Origin: Betaproteobacteria bacterium RIFCSPLOWO2_02_FULL_67_26
Lineage (GTDB): Bacteria > Pseudomonadota > Gammaproteobacteria > Burkholderiales > SG8-41
Reading direction: 5' to 3'
Length of the DNA stretch: 64,000 nt
NCBI GenBank assembly: GCA_001771935.1
Contig: MERD01000121.1
Coordinates: forward strand, 1 to 64,000
Below are positions 31,241 to 39,527 of this stretch, in pieces; within the stretch, counting starts at the first letter, position 1; every line of letters begins with the position of its first letter. The translations under genes were made by a program, and so were the position numbers. The notes under the pieces were generated by a model, which ran no database searches, was not told the DNA's origin, and saw nothing but the letters and a program-made list of their open reading frames with translations.

Positions 31241-32776
31241 ATGGCGACACAGAAATGGCGCACCGAGGACTGGGTTGCGGTTTACATCGGATTCCTGATC
31301 ATCATCCTCACCCTGGCCGCATTCAGCGGAAAGTTCGTTGACCTGAGGGCCGCGAGCTCGGCGTTCCGCTGGACCACCGACACCCAGCTCGCGTCGCGCG
31401 CGCCCGGCTGGAGCGCGCAGCTCGACGGGGTCATCAAGGACGCCGCGGCCAAGGGCGAAAAAGGCAAGGCGCTGGCCGACTCGGCGACCGAGCTGAAGAC
31501 CGCCCTGGAGAAGGGAGATCGCAAGGCGATCGAGAAGGCGGCGGGCGCCGTCGCCAAGGCCGGAGGCCGCAATACCGTCGCCGGGACCCTCGGCGGCGCC
31601 GTCCGCGGACACGCGGCATCCGATGCGGGCGCGAAGGTCTTCACCTGGGCGAACCTGTCCAAGGTCGTGTCCATCGGGGTCGTGTGGCTCGTGCTCGCCA
31701 CGCTCGGGATGTGGTTGATCTCGGGCCGGGTCGCGCCGGCCTTCCTCATCGGCTTCCCGGTCGTGTTCGGGCTCGCCTGGCTCGCGCGCTTCCTCGCGGG
31801 GAACGGGCTGTTCGTCGAGTACGGCATCGAGTACGTGATTTTCGCGCTGTTCCTGGGACTGCTCATCAGCAACACCATCGGCGTGCCGGATTGGCTCAAG
31901 CCCGCGGTGCAGACCGAGTACTACATCAAGACCGGCCTGGTGGTCCTCGGCACGGCGCTGCTTCTGCTCGAGATCCTGCAGTACGGCGCGCTCGGGATCC
32001 TGCAGGCGATCCTGGTCGTGTTCGTGGTCTGGTACTTCTGCTTCTGGCTCGCGAGGAAGCTCAAGGTGGACGACGATTTCGCGGCGATGCTCTCGTCCTC
32101 GGTCGCCATCTGCGGGGTATCGGCGGCGATCGCCACCTGCGGCGCGATCGCGGGCGACAAGAAGAAGCTCTCGTACGTCACCTCGCTCGTGCTCATCGTC
32201 GCGGTGCCGATGATGGTGATCATGCCCTGGATAGTGAAGGCCTTCAACATGCCCGAGGTCGTCGGCGGGGCCTGGCTCGGCGGCACGCTCGACACCAGCG
32301 CGACGGTGGTGGCCGCGGGCGCGCTCGTCAGCGACACCGCCATGAAGGTCGGCGTGATCGTCAAGTTCGCGCAGAACGCGCTGATCGGCGTCGCCGCCTT
32401 CATCCTGGTGGTGTGGTGGACGTTCAAGGCGGGCGCGGCGCCCGGCGGCCAGAAGCCGAGCCCGGGGATCATCTGGGAGCGCTTCCCCAAGTTCGTGCTC
32501 GGCTTTCTCGTCGCCTCGGCGCTGTTTTCGTTCGTCATCCCCGCCGACCTGGTGAGCGGCACCAAGGGCGCGTTCGGCGAGATCCGCACCTGGTGGTTCG
32601 CGATGGCGTTCGTGTGCATCGGCCTGGAGGCCCGGTTCGTCGAGCTTGCGGGCATGGGCGGCGGGCGCCCGGCGCTTGCGTTCATCATCGCCCAGATCTT
32701 CAACGTGTTCTTCACGCTGGTGCTCGCTTACCTGATCTTCGGGGGGGTGATCTTCCCCGTCCCGGAATTCAAGTAG
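31241..32776 (+). CDS. YeiH-like putative sulfate exporter family transporter
   Basis: About 12 TM; LSSSVAICGVSAAIATCGAI..GGAWLGGTLDTSATVVAAGAL typical of the YeiH (UPF0324) family. Confidence 0.85.
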   Translation: MATQKWRTEDWVAVYIGFLIIILTLAAFSGKFVDLRAASSAFRWTTDTQLASRAPGWSAQLDGVIKDAAAKGEKGKALADSATELKTALEKGDRKAIEKAAGAVAKAGGRNTVAGTLGGAVRGHAASDAGAKVFTWANLSKVVSIGVVWLVLATLGMWLISGRVAPAFLIGFPVVFGLAWLARFLAGNGLFVEYGIEYVIFALFLGLLISNTIGVPDWLKPAVQTEYYIKTGLVVLGTALLLLEILQYGALGILQAILVVFVVWYFCFWLARKLKVDDDFAAMLSSSVAICGVSAAIATCGAIAGDKKKLSYVTSLVLIVAVPMMVIMPWIVKAFNMPEVVGGAWLGGTLDTSATVVAAGALVSDTAMKVGVIVKFAQNALIGVAAFILVVWWTFKAGAAPGGQKPSPGIIWERFPKFVLGFLVASALFSFVIPADLVSGTKGAFGEIRTWWFAMAFVCIGLEARFVELAGMGGGRPALAFIIAQIFNVFFTLVLAYLIFGGVIFPVPEFK

Positions 32777-32857
32777 CCGCGGCGCAGTGAACCCGGGCCC
32801 CGCGCAGGCGGTCATACCGCCTCCGCGGGGCTTGTCACTTGGAGGGCGGAACTGGAG

Positions 32858-33958
32858 ATGGGCGCGACCGTCGAGCGCATCGGGAACTGGCTCAGGAACC
32901 GGGCCGCGCTGCGGCCCTTCGAGGCGTTCCAGATCGAAGTGACGTCGCGCTGCAACATCCAGTGCGTGATGTGCCCGGTCACGGTGCTGTCCGATCGCTG
33001 GCACGCGCGGGACATGTCGTGGGAGACGTTCGAGCGGTTGGCCGAGGCGTTCGGCCGCGCGAACTGGGTTCACCTGCAGGGCTGGGGCGAGCCGCTCCTG
33101 CACCGGCGCCTGTTCGACATGATCGCCCGCGCGAAGGGCGCGGGCTGCCGGGTCGGCTTCACGACCAACGGCACGCGCCTCACTCCGGGCACGGGGGCGC
33201 GGCTGCTCGACTCGGGGCTCGATCTCGTCGCGGTGTCGATCGCCGGGGCCACGGCCGCCACTCACGAGGCGATCCGGGCGGGGTCGAATTTCGCCAGGCT
33301 CGCGGAAAACCTGCGGCGCTTCCTGCTGCTGCGGCGGGAGCGCGGGAACGCGCGCCCCAAGGTCGAGATCCTCTTCCTCATGACGAGCACCAACCTCGCC
33401 GAGCTGCCGCGCGCCGTCGAGCTCGCCGCGGAGCTCGGCGCCGACGAGCTGGTCGCGACCAACCTCGATTACGTGATGACCGCCGGGCTCGATTCCCTGC
33501 GGACCTATTCGGACGCGCCGCCCGCGGCGGAGTTCCGCGACGCCCTCGAGCAGGCGCGCGCCGTGGCGCTGCGGACCGGCATCACCTTCCGCCCCTACCG
33601 CCTCCAGTTCAGGGAGATGGCGGTATGCGATCTCGATCCATTGAGGATCCTGTACGTCTCGGCGGACGGCGCGGTGGCGCCGTGCGTCTATACCTCGCTC
33701 GCGGGGCAATCCGGTTTGCCGCGCGTGTTCGCGGGCGCCCCGGTGGAGGTCCCGGCGGTGAGTTTCGGCAACGTGAACGACCGGCCGCTCATGGAAATCT
33801 GGCAAGACCCTGCCTACCGCGAGTTCCGGGCCCGGTTCACCCGGCGCGTGGAGGGCGCTACCGCCATGATGCTCGGCGCCGCCGGCGGAGCGGCGGCACG
33901 CGAGGAGCACCCGGCGCCGGAAGCGTGCCGCACCTGCCCCAAGCTCTTCGGCATCTGA
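32858..33958 (+). CDS. Radical SAM/SPASM-domain protein
   Basis: TSRCNIQCVMCP (CX3CX2C), LQGWGEPLLH, C-terminal Cys cluster CDLDPLRILYVSADGAVAPCVY..CRTCPKLFG. Confidence 0.88.
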   Translation: MGATVERIGNWLRNRAALRPFEAFQIEVTSRCNIQCVMCPVTVLSDRWHARDMSWETFERLAEAFGRANWVHLQGWGEPLLHRRLFDMIARAKGAGCRVGFTTNGTRLTPGTGARLLDSGLDLVAVSIAGATAATHEAIRAGSNFARLAENLRRFLLLRRERGNARPKVEILFLMTSTNLAELPRAVELAAELGADELVATNLDYVMTAGLDSLRTYSDAPPAAEFRDALEQARAVALRTGITFRPYRLQFREMAVCDLDPLRILYVSADGAVAPCVYTSLAGQSGLPRVFAGAPVEVPAVSFGNVNDRPLMEIWQDPAYREFRARFTRRVEGATAMMLGAAGGAAAREEHPAPEACRTCPKLFGI

Positions 33959-33963
33959 ATTTC

Positions 33964-35481
33964 CTACGCCGCCGCGCTCGCCGTGGCGGCCTTCGATGCC
34001 GTGCGCGAGCCGATCGCGGGATAGGGATAGAGCATGTTGAGCGCGATGCTCTGGTTGGCGGTCTGGACGATCCGAACGTGCTCGCGCTTCAGCTCCCGCG
34101 CGTGCCGGCAGCCGCAGGAGTGCGCGATCATGTCGATCTCCTTGTCCATGTTGCGCGCGTAGTTCGCCACGCGCAGGTACTTCTCCTCCACCACCAGGCC
34201 GCGGTGGAGCCGCGGATTGTGCGTGGTGACGCCCGCCGGGCAGGTGTTGGTGTGGCAGCGCAGCGCCTGGATGCACCCCAGCGCGAACATGAAGCCGCGC
34301 GCCGTGACCACGAAATCGGCGCCCACGCACAACGCCCACGCCGCGCGCGCGGAGGTGACGAGCTTGCCGGCCGCCACGACGCGGATGCGGTCCTTCAGGT
34401 CGGACTGCAGCAGCGAGTCCACCACGCGCGGCAGCGCCTCCGCGATCGGCAGCGCCATGTGGTCCATCAGCGTTTGCGGGGCCGCGCCGCTGCCGCCTTC
34501 ACCGCCGTCGATATGCAGGAAATCGGGCGCGTATTCCTTGCCGCGCCGCAGCACCGTGTCGCACAGGTCGTTGATGAACTCCCAGCCGCCGATCGCGGTC
34601 TTGATGCCCACCGGCCGGCCCGTGAGCTCGCGCAGGTAGGCGACCTTTTCGAGCAGCTGGTCCATGTTGGCGATGTCGTAGTGGCGGTTCGGGCTGATCG
34701 AGTCCTTGCCCTGGGGAATGCCGCGGATGCGCGCGATCTCCTCGGTCACCTTGCCGCCCGGCAGCACGCCGCCCTTGCCCGGCTTCGCACCCTGCGAGAG
34801 CTTGACCTCGAACGCCTTCACGTGCTGCGCGATCTCCTTCACCTTCTCCGGCGAGAAGCTGCCGTCGACGTTGCGCATGCCGTACTTGGCGGTGCCCATC
34901 TGCATGATGACGTCGCAGCCGCCTTCCAGGTGATGCGGCGCGAGCCCGCCTTCGCCGGTGCCCATCCAGCAGCCGGCTGCCTTCGCGCCGCGCGAGAGCG
35001 AGCGCACCGCGGGCGCGGAGATCGCGCCGAAGCTCATGCCGCTGATGTTGACGATGGATTTCGCCTCGAACGGCAGCTTGCAGTAGCCGTCGCCGATCAC
35101 GAGGGACGGCGTTTGCAGGCGGTCCTCCTCGAGCACCGGGAACGGATGGTTGACGAAGATGATGGAGCCCGGCTCGCGCAGGTCGTTGGTCGAGCCGAAT
35201 CCGATAATGCTGCCCTCGCCCTTGGCCAGGCGGTAGATGAAGCTCCGCATCGCCCGGTTGAACGGCATCTCGGAGCGGTCGCCCGCGAAGAAGTACTGCC
35301 GGAAATACTCGCCGAGGTTCTCGAAGAAGAAGCGGAACCGCCCGATCACCGGGTAATTGCGCAATACGGTGTGCTTTTTCTGGGTGACGTCGTGGATGAT
35401 CAGCACGACCAGCGCGCCGATCAGCACGAACCCGATGATCGTGCCGATGCCGTAAGAGAGTACGCTCAAGATGCCGTTCAT
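33964..35481 (-). CDS. FMN-binding glutamate synthase family protein
   Basis: True start likely MNGILSVLSYGIGTIIGFVL (35481); SPNRHYDIANMDQLLEKVAYLRELTGRPVGIK..FLHIDGGEGGSGAAPQTLMDHMALP..HTNTCPAGVTTHNP. Confidence 0.9.
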   Translation of the reverse strand: MNGILSVLSYGIGTIIGFVLIGALVVLIIHDVTQKKHTVLRNYPVIGRFRFFFENLGEYFRQYFFAGDRSEMPFNRAMRSFIYRLAKGEGSIIGFGSTNDLREPGSIIFVNHPFPVLEEDRLQTPSLVIGDGYCKLPFEAKSIVNISGMSFGAISAPAVRSLSRGAKAAGCWMGTGEGGLAPHHLEGGCDVIMQMGTAKYGMRNVDGSFSPEKVKEIAQHVKAFEVKLSQGAKPGKGGVLPGGKVTEEIARIRGIPQGKDSISPNRHYDIANMDQLLEKVAYLRELTGRPVGIKTAIGGWEFINDLCDTVLRRGKEYAPDFLHIDGGEGGSGAAPQTLMDHMALPIAEALPRVVDSLLQSDLKDRIRVVAAGKLVTSARAAWALCVGADFVVTARGFMFALGCIQALRCHTNTCPAGVTTHNPRLHRGLVVEEKYLRVANYARNMDKEIDMIAHSCGCRHARELKREHVRIVQTANQSIALNMLYPYPAIGSRTASKAATASAAA

Positions 35482-35535
35482 CCCGCCCCCTGGCAACGAT
35501 GCTATAGAATTATCTTTCAAATATAGAACAAATCC

Positions 35536-36366
35536 GTGGACTTGGCATCTGTCATCGAGCGTGACGTCACCGCCGCCCTCGCGGAGGACGTGGGCAGCGG
35601 CGACCCCAGCGCACTGTTGTTGCCGGAGCAAAAGACCGCCCGCGCGGTCGTGGTGTGCCGGCAGGACGCCGTGATCTGCGGCCAGGCGTGGTTCGAGGCG
35701 TGCATCCGCAGGCTCGACGCGCAGGGCGCCGTGACGTGGCTCGTGGCGGAAGGGGCGCGCGTCACTCGCGGGGCCCGCGTCTGCGAAATCCAGGGGAAGG
35801 CGCGCGCGCTGCTGACCGCCGAGCGCACGGCGCTCAACTTCCTGCAAACCCTGTCCGCGGTCGCGACCGCCGCGCGGCGCCACGTGGACGCCGCCGCGGG
35901 AACCCGCGCGAAGATCGTGGACACCCGCAAGACGCTGCCGGGCCTGCGCTACGCCCAGAAGTACGCCGTGCGCACCGGCGGCGCCGCCAACCACCGCATG
36001 GGGCTCTACGACGCGATGCTGATCAAGGAAAACCACATCGCCGCGGCGGGCGGCATCCGCCAGGCCATCGAGCAGGCGCGCAAGCTCGCGCGTCCGGAAA
36101 TCTGGATGCAGGTCGAGGTGGAAAACCTGAGCCAGCTGCGCCAGGCACTCGATGCCGGCGCGACGATGATCCTGCTCGACAACATGAGCCCGGAGCAGAT
36201 GCGCGAAGCGGTGAAGATTGCCGGCGACCGCGCCGAGCTGGAGGCTTCCGGCGGCATCACCCTCGACAACATCCGCGCCGTCGCGGAGACCGGTGTCCAC
36301 CGCATCTCGATCGGGAGCCTGACGAAGGATGTGAAGGCGGTGGATTTTTCGCTGCGCTTCGAGTGA
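35536..36366 (+). CDS. nadC: Nicotinate-nucleotide diphosphorylase (carboxylating)
   Basis: ARALLTAERTALNFLQTLSAVAT..KIVDTRKTLPGLRYAQKYAVRTGGAANHRMGLYDAMLIKENHI. Confidence 0.96.
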   Translation: MDLASVIERDVTAALAEDVGSGDPSALLLPEQKTARAVVVCRQDAVICGQAWFEACIRRLDAQGAVTWLVAEGARVTRGARVCEIQGKARALLTAERTALNFLQTLSAVATAARRHVDAAAGTRAKIVDTRKTLPGLRYAQKYAVRTGGAANHRMGLYDAMLIKENHIAAAGGIRQAIEQARKLARPEIWMQVEVENLSQLRQALDAGATMILLDNMSPEQMREAVKIAGDRAELEASGGITLDNIRAVAETGVHRISIGSLTKDVKAVDFSLRFE

Positions 36367-36377
36367 GAGGATTCGTG

Positions 36378-37118
36378 ATGAAAGCAGGCCACGACATGAT
36401 GAAGCACCGCCGCGGATTTCTTCAAGCCGCCGCGGCGGCGTTCGCCTTGAGCAGTCTGCCGTTCGCCGCGCGCGCCGCGGGCGCCGCGGCGGGGAAGATG
36501 AAGATCGGAATCGTCGGTTCGGGCCGGATCGGCGGGACGCTCGGCCGCATCTGGGCCAACGCCGGGCATACGGTGATGTTCTCCTCGCTCGATCTCGAGC
36601 ACGACAAGGCGCTTGCCGCCAGCGTCGGGGCCAACGCCCGGGCGGGAACGCCGCGCGAAGCGGCCGTTTTCGGCGATGTGCTGCTGGTCGCGGTGCCGTA
36701 CCACGCGCTGCCGCAGGTGGCAAAAGATCTCGGGGCCTTGCTCAAGGGCAAGGTGGTGATCGACACCTGCAACCCTTTTCCCGGACGCGACGGCGAGGTC
36801 GGGATCTGGGCCCAGAAGAAGGGCGCCGGCCTCGCCTCGGCGGAGCTGCTGCCCGGGGCGCGCATCGTCCGCGCCTTCAATGCGATCGGATACTCCAGGC
36901 TGCCGGAGGCGGCGCAGAGCCCGGGACGTACCGGCATGCCGATGGCGGGCGACGACGCGAAGGCCAACGCGATCGCCTCGATACTGGTGCGCGACGTCGG
37001 CTACGAGCCGGTGGTGATCGGGCCGCTCGCCATGGGCAAGCACCTGGTCCCGGGAACAACGCTCTCCGGCGAGCGCTCGCCGGTGGAAATCCGGAAGATC
37101 GCGGCGACGCTCAAGTGA
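36378..37118 (+). CDS. NADPH-dependent F420 reductase-like NAD(P)-binding protein with predicted Tat signal
   Basis: MKAGHDMMKHRRGFLQAAAAAFALSSLPFAARA then KMKIGIVGSGRIGGTLGRIWANAGHTVMFSSLD (Rossmann GxGxxG). Confidence 0.85.
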   Translation: MKAGHDMMKHRRGFLQAAAAAFALSSLPFAARAAGAAAGKMKIGIVGSGRIGGTLGRIWANAGHTVMFSSLDLEHDKALAASVGANARAGTPREAAVFGDVLLVAVPYHALPQVAKDLGALLKGKVVIDTCNPFPGRDGEVGIWAQKKGAGLASAELLPGARIVRAFNAIGYSRLPEAAQSPGRTGMPMAGDDAKANAIASILVRDVGYEPVVIGPLAMGKHLVPGTTLSGERSPVEIRKIAATLK

Positions 37119-37163
37119 GCATGCCAAAATTCCGCTCTCACGTGTTTTCAAGTGGAGTGAATC

Positions 37164-37790
37164 ATGGCTCGATTGCCCTTCATTCAAGATGACGCTCCTT
37201 CGGAAGTCGTGCGCGCCGCGTTCGACGCGGCGAACCGGTTCAACGGGCGGGTCGCCAATTCGATGCGGGTATTCGCCCACTCTGAAGGCATCCTGAGGTT
37301 CCTGCTGCCGCTCCAGGCCGTGCTGCAGAAGGACGGCCTCGGCTGCAAGCTCGACGCGAAGACCCGCGCGCTGGCGATGATCAAGGTCTCCGCCCTCAAC
37401 GAGTGCCGGTACTGAATCAAGCACAATCGCCTGGTCGGGCGATCGGCAGGCTGGACCGAGGAGCAGCTCGATACCCTCAGCGGCGACGGCTACATGGAAA
37501 GCCCGCTCTTCGGCAGCCGCGAGAAGGCGGTCATCCGCTGGGCCGAGCTCGTCAACTGGAACAAGGCGCGCTACGACGACGACGCCTTCGCGCAGCTTGC
37601 GAAGCACTTCGACCCCACCGAAATTGTCGAGCTGACGACCGTCGCCGCGTTCCGCGGCCTGATGAACCGCTTCATGGACTCGCTGCACATCGAGCTCGAA
37701 GGCCCCGAACTCCAGGCCCGGGGCGGCCGCGCCGCCGCGAGCCGGGAAGACCTGCATGCTTACGTCGAGAAGCTGGCGAAGCTGGTGTAG
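37164..37790 (+). CDS. Carboxymuconolactone decarboxylase/AhpD-like protein, candidate selenoprotein with in-frame TGA (Sec) at 37413-37415
   Basis: Frames of 37164..37415 and 37494..37790 are identical and open between them apart from one TGA: ...ALAMIKVSALNECRY[U]IKHNRLVGRSAGWTEEQLDTLSGDGYMESPLFGSREKAVIRWAELVN...; TGA replaces the second Cys of the AhpD-type CxxC(xxH). Confidence 0.85.
37413..37443 (+). promoter_or_regulatory. Putative bacterial SECIS element (UGA plus downstream stem-loop)
   Basis: TGA 37413-37415; 16 nt; perfect stem AUCGCC (37426-37431)/GGCGAU (37438-37443), loop UGGUCG (37432-37437) with GGUC, comparable to the E. coli fdhF SECIS loop AGGUCU. Confidence 0.8.
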
Positions 37791-37837
37791 CGCACCGGCA
37801 TAGTTACGCCGAGTGGCCCGATCCTTGGGAGGGGAAC

Positions 37838-38836
37838 ATGAGCGCAATCGTTGCACGCAGCCTTAAGCCCGTCGACGCGCTGGAAGTGAGCGTCCTGATC
37901 GACAACGTCGTCGACCCGCTGTCCACCTTGCCGAAGGGCGTCACCAGCGAGCAGGCGGTGCTCCAGGCCAGGGGAATCATGGTCTCGTCGGGTCACGTGC
38001 GCTGCTGCGCGAATCACGGCCTGTCGCTCGTCATTACCGCGCGCATCGGCAGCGACATCCGGGTCCTGCTATTCGACGCCGGGCCGGAGGCCTATACGCT
38101 TGCACGCAACGGTGACCGGCTGCGGACGCCTTTTGGCGAGGTCGGTGCAATTTTCCTCTCGCATGGGCACTGGGATCACGGCGGCGGCTTGCCGGAGGCG
38201 CTGCGTCTTGTCACTTCCGCGAACGGCGGCAAGCCCGTGCCCTTTCACGTCAACGAGGGCATGTTCGTCACCCGCGGGATGCGACGGCCGAACGGCGTCG
38301 TCGTGCCGGCCGAAGTCGTGATGAACCCCGTTGATCTCGAGAGGCGGGGCGCCGCGATCGTCAATTCCCCGGACGCGCGGGCCATCATGGACCAGCTGTT
38401 CTACGTAAGCGGCCAGATTCCGAGGGTCACGCCCTACGAGCGTGGATTGCCGCCGCACGTGAAGCTCGCGCAGGACGGCGTCACCTGGGAGCCCGACCCG
38501 TTGATCCTGGACGAGCGCTATGTCGCGGTGCACGTCAAGGGCAAGGGCGCCGTCGTATTCACGGCATGCTCGCACGCGGGCGTGATCAACGTGCTCACGG
38601 ACGCGCGCAACGTCCTCGGCGACGTGCCGCTCTACGCCGTGATGGGCGGCTTCCATCTCTCGGGGGCCGAAGTCGAGGCGATCATCCCCCAGACGATTCG
38701 GGACTTCGGCGATTTCAAACTGAAGCGGATCGTCCCCTGCCACTGCACCGGCTGGCGCGCGGTGCACGCGCTGGCGCAGGTCTACAACGAGGACGTCCTG
38801 GTGCCGGCGGCGGTTGGAAGGCAGTTCGTTTTTTGA
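37838..38836 (+). CDS. MBL-fold metallo-hydrolase
   Basis: Start MSAIVARSLKPVDALEVSVLIDNVVD; IFLSHGHWDHGGGLPEAL; FTACSHAGVINVLTDAR; VPCHCTGWRAVHAL. Confidence 0.88.
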   Translation: MSAIVARSLKPVDALEVSVLIDNVVDPLSTLPKGVTSEQAVLQARGIMVSSGHVRCCANHGLSLVITARIGSDIRVLLFDAGPEAYTLARNGDRLRTPFGEVGAIFLSHGHWDHGGGLPEALRLVTSANGGKPVPFHVNEGMFVTRGMRRPNGVVVPAEVVMNPVDLERRGAAIVNSPDARAIMDQLFYVSGQIPRVTPYERGLPPHVKLAQDGVTWEPDPLILDERYVAVHVKGKGAVVFTACSHAGVINVLTDARNVLGDVPLYAVMGGFHLSGAEVEAIIPQTIRDFGDFKLKRIVPCHCTGWRAVHALAQVYNEDVLVPAAVGRQFVF

Positions 38837-38926
38837 AGCGACTCAAGTGCTCGTCTGGAAAAGGGATGCCCCTAGGGCGCTTTCTCCGTTGTTAGCTTTG
38901 AGTTGGCGCTTGTTGTTCAGAGAAGA

Positions 38927-38968
38927 GTCAGGTCTTGATTCTTGAATTTTCAAGATTCAAGACTTGAC
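38927..38968. repeat. Long imperfect inverted repeat (REP-like hairpin) at the truncated toxin 3' end
   Basis: GTCAGGTCTTGATTCTTGAA / TTCAAGATTCAAGACTTGAC, 18/20 pairs with 2-nt loop. Confidence 0.75.
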
Positions 38969-39126
38969 CCCCGGATCAGGCGCGGGTTCTGGAGTATGCG
39001 TTCGTAGAGCGTGTCCAACTCCAGCACGAACTCCGCTCCGAGTCCGCCACGCTTGTCTTCGTACCTGAGCGCCGCCTCCCGAACATCCGCCTCTGCTATG
39101 GGGCGGACGAGTAATTCGACCGTCAC
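38950..39126 (-). pseudogene. ParE/RelE-like toxin, C-terminally truncated
   Basis: GTG start overlapping antitoxin stop: (V)TVELLVRPIAEADVREAALRYEDKRGGLGAEFVLELDTLYERILQNPRLIRGSSLES*; only 58 aa, last residues encoded by the hairpin repeat. Confidence 0.65.
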
Positions 39127-39380
39127 GAGCGGGAAGTGCGCCTGCGGCCGGCGAGTTCACTGAGCAACTGGTCCCGGACCTCTTGCCATGGCCGCCCGGC
39201 TTTCGGGTCGCTGCGATACTCCGCCAGCCGTTCGCTCAGCACTTGCCGGTGCCAATCGGGCACGCCGACCTTCTCCGGCACCGCAGCGATGCGGTCCCAA
39301 AGCGCCTCGACGTAATTGACCTTCTCCTCGAACGGTAATTCGTCGAAGCCAGGTGGCGGAAGCGGTAATGTGTCAGCCAT
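39123..39380 (-). CDS. Addiction module antitoxin (putative addiction module component family)
   Basis: FDELPFEEKVNYVEALWDRIAAVPEKVGVPDWHRQVLSERLAEYRSDPKAGRPWQEVRDQL typical of the family. Confidence 0.8.
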   Translation of the reverse strand: MADTLPLPPPGFDELPFEEKVNYVEALWDRIAAVPEKVGVPDWHRQVLSERLAEYRSDPKAGRPWQEVRDQLLSELAGRRRTSRS

Positions 39381-39527
39381 GTACGGAAGCGTACTGCAAA
39401 TGAGGGCAGTGCGCCATCCTCGAATCTGTTCGAGACCGAAGCGCAGGGTCAGTGGGTAAAAATGGTGTCAGAATAAATGCGGTCAGCAACTTTTCAGTCA
39501 ATGCCACTTCCGGCCAGCGCTCGCCCG

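Noticed and set aside
31082-34339. 1085-aa ORF on - strand
   Set aside because: Antisense to the YeiH-like and radical SAM genes, which have clear family motifs.
35482-36723. N-terminal 400+ aa of the 919-aa ORF 33964..36723
   Set aside because: Extension is antisense to nadC; the recognisable glutamate synthase-like protein starts at MNGILSVLSYG (35481).
37164-37415. Treating the 83-aa and 98-aa ORFs as a simple pseudogene caused by a nonsense mutation
   Set aside because: The TGA coincides with the redox Cys of CxxC and is followed by a correctly placed SECIS-like stem-loop; both halves are otherwise intact and in one frame.
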